15,144 nt of DNA, taken from positions 1-15,144 of the forward strand of contig JBKJSM010000007.1 in the NCBI GenBank assembly GCA_046594445.1, in the 5' to 3' direction. The notes under the pieces were generated by a model. That model had not been told where the DNA came from, made no database searches, and worked only from the letters and a program-made list of their open reading frames with translations. The position numbers were made by a program, and so were the translations under genes. The stretch comes from Gaiellasilicea sp046594445 (lineage in GTDB: Bacteria; Actinomycetota; Thermoleophilia; Gaiellales; Gaiellaceae). Below are positions 1-6,479 of the stretch, one piece after another. Within the stretch, counting starts at the first letter, position 1; every line of letters begins with the position of its first letter.

Positions 1-1
1 G

Positions 2-373
2 CACACCGAGGGCCTGAACCTGCTCGGCATGGCGCGGGCCGTCTCCGACATCGCCCAGAAGGCCCGCGAGAAGAAGCTGATGCCCGACGACGTCCAGGGC
101 GGGACCTTCACGATCACCAATCCGGGCGGCTACGGCACGTTCCACGGCACGCCCGTGATCAGTCAGCCGCAGGCCGGGATCCTCGGCACCTACGCGGTCG
201 TGAAGCGGCCGTGGGTGATCCAGGACGAGCTCGGCGAGGACGTGATCGCGATCCGCCCGATCATGAACCTGACGCTCACGTACGACCACCGGCTCGTCGA
301 CGGCGCCCTCGCGGGCCGCTTCCTCCGCGATCTGCGCGCGAAGCTCGAGAGCTGGGGCGAGTCCGACTATTAA
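2..373 (+). CDS. 2-oxoacid dehydrogenase E2 acyltransferase, C-terminal part (5' end outside window)
   Basis: This is the catalytic C-terminus of a dihydrolipoamide acyltransferase (E2), the core that transfers an acyl group from lipoamide to CoA in pyruvate, 2-oxoglutarate or branched-chain 2-oxoacid dehydrogenase. The reading frame is open from base 2 and a methionine at 29 is internal, so the gene begins upstream. Visible family features are TNPGGYGTFHGTPVI, the QPQAGILGTYAVVKRP strand, and near the end YDHRLVDG, which carries the HxxxDG active-site motif (catalytic His and Asp). The lipoyl and E1/E3-binding domains lie outside the window. lipB starts 10 bases after the stop, so the cofactor attachment genes sit directly behind a cofactor-requiring enzyme. 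The fragment does not show which 2-oxoacid complex it belongs to (sucB-like or pdhC-like). Confidence 0.93.
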   Translation, partial: HTEGLNLLGMARAVSDIAQKAREKKLMPDDVQGGTFTITNPGGYGTFHGTPVISQPQAGILGTYAVVKRPWVIQDELGEDVIAIRPIMNLTLTYDHRLVDGALAGRFLRDLRAKLESWGESDY

Positions 374-383
374 GCGCGCGCAC

Positions 384-1043
384 GTGATGCAGCTCGGCCT
401 CGTGCCCTACGGCGAGGCGTGGGAGTTGCAGCGCTCGGTCGCTGCCGCCGTCTCGGAGGGCGAGCTCCCCGACACGATCCTCCTGCTCGAGCACCCGCCC
501 ACGATCACGACCGGCCGTCGCACGGAGCAGGGCGAGCTCCACATTCCCGAGGGCGCCGAGGTCGAGGTCGTCGAGACCGACCGCGGTGGCAAGTCCACCT
601 TCCACGGGCCCGGGCAGCTCGTCTGCTACCCGATCTTCGACCTCAAGCGCCACGGGCAGGACGTCAAGCGCTACTGCCGCGAGTTGGAAGAGGCGCTGAT
701 CCTGACGCTGGCGAAGCTCGGCGTCGAGGGCGAACGGATCGACGGTCTCACGGGCGTCTGGCTGACGCGCCCGCCGAGGAAAATCGCGTCGATCGGGATC
801 CACATCGCCAGGTGGGTGACCACGCATGGCTACGCGCTCAACGTCGACATGGATCCGGCCCCGTTCACGCAGTGGATCACCGCCTGCGGGATCGAGGACG
901 CAGCGTTCACGACAGTCGCGCGCGAGCTCGGGCGGCCGGTGACTGTGGACGAGGTTCGCGCACCCGCGCTGGAAGCGCTGGCGGAGGTCTTCGAGCTCAA
1001 GGTCGAGGAGCGAGCGGCGCCCGAGCTCGCAGGCCGCATCTAG
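384..1043 (+). CDS. lipB: Octanoyltransferase LipB
   Basis: LipB moves octanoate from octanoyl-acyl carrier protein to the lysine of lipoyl domains, the first step of de novo lipoylation in the cytoplasm. The 219-residue product is of normal family length. It shows RGGKSTFHGPGQLVCYPIFDL (about 67-87; the RGG and H74 of the substrate pocket), PRKIASIGI with the conserved Lys133, THGYALNV (147-154), and TACGI with Cys168. Lys133 and Cys168 correspond to the catalytic Lys/Cys pair known from the family; the usual PCG is ACG here. GTG at 384 and ATG at 387 are adjacent possible starts; I keep GTG. The gene is 10 bases after the E2 gene and 10 bases before lipA, so the three are very likely co-transcribed. 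Confidence 0.96.
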   Translation: MMQLGLVPYGEAWELQRSVAAAVSEGELPDTILLLEHPPTITTGRRTEQGELHIPEGAEVEVVETDRGGKSTFHGPGQLVCYPIFDLKRHGQDVKRYCRELEEALILTLAKLGVEGERIDGLTGVWLTRPPRKIASIGIHIARWVTTHGYALNVDMDPAPFTQWITACGIEDAAFTTVARELGRPVTVDEVRAPALEALAEVFELKVEERAAPELAGRI

Positions 1044-1053
1044 ACTCAGCGCG

Positions 1054-1974
1054 ATGGAGACGTCGCTTCCCGTCGCTGAGCGACCGCGCCGGCCGGAGTG
1101 GATGAAGGTCCGCGCACCCAGCGCCGACGGCCGGTACTTCGACGTCAAGAAGCTCCTGCACGGCCTCTCTCTGCACACCGTCTGCGAAGAGGCGCGCTGC
1201 CCGAACATCTCCGAGTGCTGGGGACGCGGCACCGCCACCTTCCAGATCCTCGGCGACACGTGTACCCGCGCCTGCCGCTACTGCTACGTCCACTCCGGGA
1301 AGCCGGAGCATGCGCCCGACCCACTCGAGCCGCTCCGCGTCGGCCAGGCCGCGGCTCAGATGGACCTGAAGCACGTCGTCGTCACGTCGGTCGACCGCGA
1401 CGACGTGCCCGACCGCGGGGCCGGACACTTTGCGGCCACGATCCGCGCGATCAAGGCGAAGCTGCCGGGGGCGAGCGTCGAGGTGCTGACTCCCGACTTC
1501 CTCGGCGTCGAGGAGGAAGCTCTGCACACCGTGCTCTCAGCTCGCCCGGAGGTCTTCAACCACAACATCGAGACGGTGCGGCGCCTGCACCGGAGGATGC
1601 GCGGCGCCAAGGCGAGCTACGACAAGGCGCTCTGGCTGCTTTCACGCGCAAAGGAGGTCGCGGACTATCCCGTCCTGACCAAGTCGGGGATCATGGTCGG
1701 GCTCGGGGAGACCAACGACGAGGTCGTCGAGACGATGTGCGACCTGCGCGCGCACGGCGTCGACGTCGTCACGATCGGCCAGTACCTGCAGCCGAGCCCC
1801 AAGCACGCCGCGATCGACCGCTGGGTGCATCCCGACGAGTTCCGCCGGCTGCGCGAGCAGGGCGAGAAACTCGGCTTCGGCTCGGTCTTCGCCGGCCCGC
1901 TCGTTCGCTCGAGCTACCGCGCCGACGAGCAGCGCCACGCCGCCGAGACCGGCCGCGGCGCCGTCGCCTATTAA
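1054..1974 (+). CDS. lipA: Lipoyl synthase LipA (radical SAM)
   Basis: LipA inserts two sulfur atoms into protein-bound octanoyl groups to finish lipoate. The 306-residue product has both iron-sulfur motifs: the auxiliary cluster CEEARCPNISEC (C44, C49, C55) and the radical-SAM CTRACRYC (C70, C74, C77). The C-terminal RSSY (285-288) supplies the serine ligand of the auxiliary cluster in characterised LipA proteins. The middle contains the expected VVVTSVDRDDVPDRGAGHF and FNHNIETV segments. After the third radical-SAM cysteine the protein reads YVHSGKP, a small departure from the more usual D-V sequence there. ATG at 1054 is 10 bases past the lipB stop. No clear Shine-Dalgarno sequence precedes it, so it may be translated by coupling. 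The function call is firm. Confidence 0.97.
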   Translation: METSLPVAERPRRPEWMKVRAPSADGRYFDVKKLLHGLSLHTVCEEARCPNISECWGRGTATFQILGDTCTRACRYCYVHSGKPEHAPDPLEPLRVGQAAAQMDLKHVVVTSVDRDDVPDRGAGHFAATIRAIKAKLPGASVEVLTPDFLGVEEEALHTVLSARPEVFNHNIETVRRLHRRMRGAKASYDKALWLLSRAKEVADYPVLTKSGIMVGLGETNDEVVETMCDLRAHGVDVVTIGQYLQPSPKHAAIDRWVHPDEFRRLREQGEKLGFGSVFAGPLVRSSYRADEQRHAAETGRGAVAY

Positions 1975-1985
1975 GACCGAAGGTA

Positions 1986-2017
1986 CGGCTGCGCCCACCC
2001 GGAGGCGGACGCAGCCG
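1986..2017. terminator. Hairpin between convergent lipA and protease genes, possible bidirectional terminator
   Basis: CGGCTGCG (1986-1993) and CGCAGCCG (2010-2017) form a perfect 8-bp stem around a 16-base loop. It lies 11 bases after the lipA stop and 8 bases before the end of the oppositely oriented protease gene. There is no T-run on either side, so it is not a classical intrinsic terminator; its position between convergent genes is the main support. Confidence 0.45.
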
Positions 2018-2025
2018 CGGATCGA

Positions 2026-2808
2026 TCAGGGCAGGAACTGCCCCACGAAGGCCATCGAGTCTGCGGTGTCTGTCCGGTAGGAGAACCCGGAGCCCATGCA
2101 CTGCTGGTTGAGCACGAACGAGTTGACGGCGACGATCGTCGTCGTCCCCTCGAGGAACACCGGTCCGCCCGAGTCGCCGAAGCAGAGCGCGCCACCCGTG
2201 CCAGGAGCAGCGGTCAGCTGCACGCTGTAGCCGCTCGTGAGGGCACTCTGCGTGTTCACGAGCTGCACCGTTCCGGCGTAGCGCGTGCGGCTCGCCTGGA
2301 AGACGGGCGGCAGCCTGTCCTGCAGCCCGTAGCCGACAATGTCGAACTTCGCCGAACGACGGTCCGGCCCCTTGGCGAGCGCGTCAAGGGTGCCCACGGA
2401 CGCCAGGGTCGCGTATGGCCCGGGCTGCGGCGTGTCGAGCAGGACGACACCGATGTCGAAGGTCGCCGGGAAGGCGGCGAAGCCGGCGTACTGCGGATGC
2501 GCGATCGGCGTTCCCATCGAGTCGCCGCCCGTGAACGGGTAACCGCTCGCCAGCGTGACCGGGCCCGAGTCGAACCAGACCTGGGCACCGTTGACGCCGC
2601 CCGCGCAGTGACCGGCAGTGAGGAACACCGTCGAGGAGAGCAACGCACCGGTGCACCGGTGCGACGGAACGCCGTCCACGTAGAACACGACGAGGCCCAC
2701 CTGCGGATGGTTGTTGCCGTCGAGCTGGCCGAACTGGACCGCGCTCGCCGGCACCGCTGTTACGAGCACCGCCGCGAACGCGGCGAGCAGCATGCGTGTA
2801 GCTCTCAC
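2026..2808 (-). CDS. Secreted chymotrypsin-fold (S1 family) serine protease
   Basis: This is an exported serine endopeptidase of unknown target. From GTG at 2808 the product is 260 residues: a signal peptide ending near VPASA (about residue 23), then a trypsin-fold domain with the full triad His67 (LTAGHC), Asp118 (FDIGVVLLD) and Ser213 (GDSGGP). Cys52-Cys68 is the usual disulfide beside the catalytic His; Cys209 and Cys237 are the only other cysteines. Six residues before the catalytic Ser, the site that sets S1 specificity, is Ala207. Trypsin has Asp there, so cleavage after Arg or Lys is unlikely. A TTG at 2814 opens the frame two codons earlier, but GTG 2808 lies 7 bases after an AGGGGGG ribosome-binding site, whereas TTG is only 1 base from it. 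An ATG at 2793 would shorten the signal peptide. The gene appears to have its own promoter (2849-2877). Confidence 0.9.
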   Translation of the reverse strand: MRATRMLLAAFAAVLVTAVPASAVQFGQLDGNNHPQVGLVVFYVDGVPSHRCTGALLSSTVFLTAGHCAGGVNGAQVWFDSGPVTLASGYPFTGGDSMGTPIAHPQYAGFAAFPATFDIGVVLLDTPQPGPYATLASVGTLDALAKGPDRRSAKFDIVGYGLQDRLPPVFQASRTRYAGTVQLVNTQSALTSGYSVQLTAAPGTGGALCFGDSGGPVFLEGTTTIVAVNSFVLNQQCMGSGFSYRTDTADSMAFVGQFLP

Positions 2809-2846
2809 TCTCAATCCCCCCTGATTTCGAACGACGACCCCGTGGC

Positions 2847-2863
2847 TGACCGTACTCCGGTCA
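2847..2863. repeat. Inverted repeat over the protease -10 box
   Basis: TGACCG (2847-2852) and CGGTCA (2858-2863) are perfect 6-bp arms around a 5-base centre. The repeat overlaps the candidate -10 box of the protease gene, a position where a dimeric repressor could bind. It could also be a weak terminator hairpin behind fumC. No second copy was seen in the window. Confidence 0.4.
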
Positions 2864-2877
2864 CGTCCTTCTGTCCA
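2849..2877 (-). promoter_or_regulatory. Candidate promoter of the serine protease gene
   Basis: On the minus strand, TGGACA (2877-2872, five of six bases of the -35 consensus) is followed after exactly 17 bases by TACGGT (2854-2849, TAnnnT type -10). Transcription would start near 2842, giving a leader of about 34 bases that contains the AGGGGGG ribosome-binding site. It lies after the fumC stop, so the protease need not depend on fumC transcription. Assigned by eye. Confidence 0.45.
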
Positions 2878-2887
2878 GCAGGTCTGT

Positions 2888-4213
2888 CTAGCCGTACGGC
2901 TTGGCCATGCGGCGGTAGTCGAGCGCCTCGTCGAGCGTGGCGTCGTCCACCCCGGCCTCGCGCGCGACCTCGCGTAGCGACCGGCCGGAGGCGGCTGCCT
3001 CCTTGACGATCTCGGAGGCCTTGTCGTAGCCGATGTGCGGGTTGAGCGCGGTCGCGGCCGAGAGGGTCAACTCGGCATAGCGTGCGTTCTGCTCGCGGTT
3101 GGCCTCGATCCCGTCGACGCACTTCTCCGCGAGCAGCCGCGACGCGGACGCGAGCAGCTTGATCGAGTCGAGCAGGTTGCGGGCCATCATCGGGACGAAG
3201 ACGTTGAGCTCGAAGTGGCCCTGGAGGCCGCCGACCGTGATCGCCTGGTCGTTCCCGATCACCTGCGCCGCGACCTGCGTCACGACCTCGGGGATGACCG
3301 GGTTCACCTTGCCCGGCATGATCGAGCTGCCCTTCTGAAGCTCGGGGAGGAAGATCTCCGCGAGGCCCGCGCGCGGGCCCGAGCCCATCAGCCGCAGGTC
3401 GTTCGCGATCTTGTTCAGGCTGACGGCGACGACCTTAAGGGCCCCGGAAGCCTCGACGAGCCCGTCGCGCGCCGCCTGAGCCTCGAAGGGGTCGGCGGGC
3501 GGCGAGATCGCGAGACCGGTGTCGGAGCTCAGCAGCTCGCGCACCTTGCCGGCGAACTCGGGGTGCGTGTTCAGGCCGGTGCCGACCGCGGTGCCGCCGA
3601 GTGGGATCTGGCCGAGCCGCTTGCGCGTGTCCTGGACGCGCTCGACCCCCTGGCGCACCTGCGCGGCGTAGCCTGCGAACTCCTGGCCGAGCGTGACCGG
3701 CACGGCGTCCATCAGATGGGTGCGGCCGGACTTGACGACGTCGTCGAACTCCCTCGCCTTCGACTCGAGCGAGAGGGCGAGCGTGTTGAGCGCGGGAAGC
3801 AGGTCGTGCTCGAGCTCGCCGAGCGCGGCGAGGTGGACGGCGGACGGGAAGACGTCGTTCGAGCTCTGGCCCATGTTCACGTCGTCGTTAGCGTGGACGT
3901 CGTCGCCCGCGAGCGCGGCCATCACCTCGTTCGCGTTCATGTTCGAGCTCGTCCCCGAGCCTGTCTGGAAGACGTCGATCGGGAACTGGTCGTCGTGCTC
4001 CCCGTGCGCGATCGCGTCGCCCGCGGCGGCGATCCGCTCGGCCTTGTCGGCGTCGAGCAGCCCCAGGTCGGCGTTCGCGCGAGCGGCAGCGGCCTTGATC
4101 CGGCCGAGCCACCGCGCAACGGGAATCGGAATCGGCTCGCCGGAGACGGGGAAATTGGCGACCGCCTTGCGCGTCTCGCCGCCCCACAGCTCGCGTTCGA
4201 TCTCCGTGCTCAC
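2888..4213 (-). CDS. fumC: Class II fumarate hydratase
   Basis: FumC interconverts fumarate and malate in the TCA cycle as a soluble, iron-independent homotetramer. The 441-residue product (usual length about 460) shows TGSGTSSNMN (84-93), MGQSSND (114-120), SGRTHLMDA with His166, and the superfamily signature GSSIMPGKVNP (295-305). Ser296 and Lys302 match the catalytic Ser and nearby Lys of characterised FumC. The start GTG at 4213 begins MSTEIERELWGGE, the typical N-terminus. An upstream GTG-type extension to 4312 would run into the divergent transporter gene and encodes no family sequence. A TACAAT box ends 7 bases before this GTG, so the mRNA may be leaderless. Aspartase belongs to the same superfamily, but the motifs fit fumarase better. 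Confidence 0.95.
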   Translation of the reverse strand: MSTEIERELWGGETRKAVANFPVSGEPIPIPVARWLGRIKAAAARANADLGLLDADKAERIAAAGDAIAHGEHDDQFPIDVFQTGSGTSSNMNANEVMAALAGDDVHANDDVNMGQSSNDVFPSAVHLAALGELEHDLLPALNTLALSLESKAREFDDVVKSGRTHLMDAVPVTLGQEFAGYAAQVRQGVERVQDTRKRLGQIPLGGTAVGTGLNTHPEFAGKVRELLSSDTGLAISPPADPFEAQAARDGLVEASGALKVVAVSLNKIANDLRLMGSGPRAGLAEIFLPELQKGSSIMPGKVNPVIPEVVTQVAAQVIGNDQAITVGGLQGHFELNVFVPMMARNLLDSIKLLASASRLLAEKCVDGIEANREQNARYAELTLSAATALNPHIGYDKASEIVKEAAASGRSLREVAREAGVDDATLDEALDYRRMAKPYG

Positions 4214-4220
4214 AGGGCCG

Positions 4221-4226
4221 ATTGTA
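4221..4226 (-). promoter_or_regulatory. Candidate -10 box of fumC (leaderless)
   Basis: The minus strand reads TACAAT at 4226-4221, five of six consensus bases, followed by 7 bases and then the GTG start at 4213. That spacing puts the transcription start at or next to the start codon. I see no convincing -35. It shares two base pairs with the opposite -10 box of the MFS gene. Confidence 0.45.
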
Positions 4227-4230
4227 CCGT
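4225..4230 (+). promoter_or_regulatory. Candidate -10 box of the MFS transporter gene (leaderless)
   Basis: The plus strand reads TACCGT (TAnnnT type) at 4225-4230, followed by 7 bases and the ATG at 4238. The spacing mirrors that on the fumC side, and no Shine-Dalgarno sequence precedes the ATG. The -35 is not recognisable. Confidence 0.35.
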
Positions 4231-4237
4231 TGCTCCG

Positions 4238-5485
4238 ATGCGGCGGATCGCCCGGGTGCTGCTCCCTCACGGCGTCGACCGCCGCGGCATCGGCGTGCTC
4301 TCCGCGGGACACGTGGCCTCCGACCTCTTCCAGGGGGCGATCACGGCGTTGCTGCCGTTCTTCGTCGTGGAGCGTGGCTATTCGTACACGCAGGTCGGCG
4401 CCCTGCTCCTCGTGGCGAGTCTCGGCTCGGCGCTCCTCCAGCCGCTGCTCGGCGTCATGGCGGACCGTATGCGTTCGGGCTGGATGATGCCGGCGGGCCT
4501 CGGGCTCGCCGGCGCCGGCTTCGCGGGTGCCGGCCTAGCGCCCAGCTACGCATGGACGCTGGCGGCGCTGCTGGCCGGCGGCGTAGGCGTGGCGGCATTC
4601 CACCCGGAGGCGATCCGGTTTGCAAGCAACGTCTCGGGCGGCCGCAAGGGCACGGGGATGAGCCTCTTCGCAGTCGGGGGTAGCTTCGGCTTCACGCTTG
4701 GCCCCGTGCTGACCACACCAGTAGCGCTCGCGTTCGGGCTCAGGGGGACGCCGGTCGTCGGAGCTGTGATCCTCCTCGTCGGTGCCTTCGTACTCGTAAA
4801 CCTGCGGTACGTCGAGGGGTTCAGGCACGTGGAGCGAGAGGACGGGGCGGCAGGTGCGGGCCGGGACGACTGGGGGCGCTTCGGGATCATCTCCGGCACG
4901 GCGATCACGCGCGGGATGGTCGGGTTCGGCCTGCAGGCGTTCGTGCCTGCGTACCTGATTGCGCAGCAGGGGACGAGCGAGGCGGTCGCGAACGGGGCGA
5001 TCACCGTCTTCTTCGCCGCGACGCTCGTGGGCACGCTCGCCGGCGGTCAACTGGCCGACCGGTTCGGCTTTGCCCAGGTCGCCGTCGGCGCGATCGTTGC
5101 CTCGGTACCGCTCATCTTCGCGATCCCGTTCGTGGGCGTACCGGGCGTTTTCGTGGCTCTGCTCCTGGTCGGCTTCGCGTCGGGGATGAACTTCTATCCC
5201 CTCGTCGTGCTCGGCCAGCGCGCGATCCCTTCTCGTCTCGGGCTGGCGGCCGGAGTGATCCTTGGGATGAGCATCGGGCTGGGCTCCGCCTCCGTCGCCT
5301 TGCTCGGCGTGCTCGCGGATGCGACGAGCCCGCGCGCCGCGGTTCTCGCCGTGGCCGGGATCGGCGCGGTCTCGGCGCTGCTCGCTCTACCGCTGTTGCG
5401 GCGGCCGCGAGGCGGCGGCGTGCGGGTCGCGGCGATCGAGAGCCCCGCGGTCGTCGGTACAACGAATGGCGAGAGCCGGACTTGA
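4238..5485 (+). CDS. MFS transporter, fosmidomycin-resistance (Fsr)-like
   Basis: This is a 415-residue inner-membrane transporter of the major facilitator superfamily, with about 12 hydrophobic segments split by a charged cytoplasmic loop near 195-215. The first helix has SAGHVASDLFQGAITALLPF (22-41), resembling the GHxxxDxxQG start typical of fosmidomycin-resistance (Fsr) type efflux pumps. A loop motif GVMADRMRSG (72-81) follows helix 2, and a second copy, GGQLADRFGF, lies after helix 8. The likely role is proton-driven export of a small molecule; the substrate cannot be read from sequence. The ATG at 4238 is chosen because the protein family begins here; the frame stays open far upstream only as antisense to fumC. 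The last six codons overlap the 3' end of the antisense tRNA-Phe gene. Confidence 0.87.
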   Translation: MRRIARVLLPHGVDRRGIGVLSAGHVASDLFQGAITALLPFFVVERGYSYTQVGALLLVASLGSALLQPLLGVMADRMRSGWMMPAGLGLAGAGFAGAGLAPSYAWTLAALLAGGVGVAAFHPEAIRFASNVSGGRKGTGMSLFAVGGSFGFTLGPVLTTPVALAFGLRGTPVVGAVILLVGAFVLVNLRYVEGFRHVEREDGAAGAGRDDWGRFGIISGTAITRGMVGFGLQAFVPAYLIAQQGTSEAVANGAITVFFAATLVGTLAGGQLADRFGFAQVAVGAIVASVPLIFAIPFVGVPGVFVALLLVGFASGMNFYPLVVLGQRAIPSRLGLAAGVILGMSIGLGSASVALLGVLADATSPRAAVLAVAGIGAVSALLALPLLRRPRGGGVRVAAIESPAVVGTTNGESRT

Positions 5486-5539
5486 ACCGGCGACACCACG
5501 GTTTTCAGCCGTGTGCTCTACCAACTGAGCTACCTCGCC
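5467..5539 (-). tRNA. tRNA-Phe (GAA)
   Basis: The minus strand folds as a complete cloverleaf of 73 bases. The acceptor GGCGAGG pairs with TCTCGCC (one G-T pair), followed by T8-A9, a D-arm starting GCTC with AGTTGGTA in the loop, an anticodon stem closed around CTGAAAA, a 5-base variable region and a T-arm GCCGG-TTCAAGT-CCGGC. The anticodon GAA is at 5506-5504 and the discriminator base is A. CCA is not encoded; the next bases are TTC. A TAAACT box at 5557-5552, 12 bases before the 5' end, is a possible -10. The 3' acceptor strand and part of the T-arm overlap the end of the convergent MFS gene by 19 bases. Confidence 0.96.
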
Positions 5540-5576
5540 CCGAGGGAGGCCAGTTTAGCCAGTAGGGTTCTGCCTC

Positions 5577-6479
5577 GTGGCTCCAGGCAAGCAGGTCGCG
5601 ATCATCGGAGCGGCGCTCGACCTCGGCGCGGGGCGGCGGGGTGTCGACATGGGGCCGTCCGCGATCCGCTACGCCGGTCTCCACGAGCGGCTGGACGGCA
5701 TCGGCTACGACGTGCTCGACTGGGGCGACGTCGAGACGGCGGTGCTCGAGGCGACCGACGAGGCAGACGCGTCCGCCCGCTACCTGCCCGAGATCAAGGC
5801 CGCCTGCGGCCGCATCGCGCGGCTCGTCGGCCTGGCGCTCGAGCAGGGAGCGCTGCCGCTCGTGCTCGGCGGCGACCATTCCGTCGCCCTCGGGACGCTC
5901 GGCGGGCTCTCCCGGGCCCGAGGCACCGGCGGCGTGCTCTGGATCGACGCGCACGGCGACCTCAACACACCCGAGAGCTCGCCGAGCGGCAATGTGCACG
6001 GCATGCCGCTCGCGGCGGCGATCGGGCTGACGGACAATCGCTTCGACAGCGAGTTCTGGACGCTGCCGGCGGTGGATCCCCAGCGCGTCGCGCTCGTCGG
6101 GCTGCGCTCGCTCGACGCAAGCGAGATCCAGCGGATCCGCGAGCTCGGGATCAAGGCGTACTCGATGAGCGACATCGACCGGATCGGGATCGAGCGCGCA
6201 ATCCGCGAGTCGCTGGCGCACATCGCCGGACCGGGCTTCGTCCACGTCTCGCTCGACATGGACGCGCTCGACCCGGAGGTCGCTCCGGGCGTGGGCACGC
6301 CGGTGCGGGGCGGCCTCTCCTACCGGGAAGCGCACCTCGCGCTCGAGCTCGTCGCCGAGTCCGGGCTCGCCGGGTCGTTCGAGGTGGTCGAGGTGAATCC
6401 GATCCTCGACCGCGCCAACGCGACCGCGGCGCTCGCCGTCGAGCTCGTCGCGAGCGCTCTCGGCAAGACCATCCTCTAG
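5577..6479 (+). CDS. rocF: Arginase (ureohydrolase family)
   Basis: Arginase hydrolyses L-arginine to ornithine and urea with a binuclear manganese centre. The 300-residue product has all metal ligands: His101 (GGDHS), Asp124/His126/Asp128 (DAHGDLN) and Asp227/Asp229 (SLDMDALDP). SPSGNVHGMPL (135-145) with His141 is the substrate loop that favours arginase over agmatinase, and VEVNPILD carries Glu272. The start is GTG at 5577; a TAGGGT box at 5563-5568, 8 bases upstream, would fit a leaderless or near-leaderless message. The gene is divergent from tRNA-Phe. Its stop shares CTAG with the convergent methyltransferase stop. No ornithine-handling partner gene is in the window, so the pathway context is unclear. 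Formiminoglutamase is a less likely alternative. Confidence 0.92.
   Translation: MAPGKQVAIIGAALDLGAGRRGVDMGPSAIRYAGLHERLDGIGYDVLDWGDVETAVLEATDEADASARYLPEIKAACGRIARLVGLALEQGALPLVLGGDHSVALGTLGGLSRARGTGGVLWIDAHGDLNTPESSPSGNVHGMPLAAAIGLTDNRFDSEFWTLPAVDPQRVALVGLRSLDASEIQRIRELGIKAYSMSDIDRIGIERAIRESLAHIAGPGFVHVSLDMDALDPEVAPGVGTPVRGGLSYREAHLALELVAESGLAGSFEVVEVNPILDRANATAALAVELVASALGKTIL

Noticed and set aside
276..1259. Long minus-strand open frame opposite the E2, lipB and lipA genes
   Set aside because: It is Arg/Asp/Leu-rich shadow sequence, antisense to three confidently identified genes; high G+C removes stop codons from the opposite strand.
3035..4237. About 400 codons of open frame fused in phase upstream of the MFS transporter
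   Set aside because: It is exactly antisense to fumC, has no transporter or other family sequence, and the MFS family begins at the ATG at 4238.
5467..5539. tRNA-Phe 3' end as an attachment site for an integrated element
   Set aside because: No integrase, no repeated 3' tRNA segment and no composition change occur on either side.
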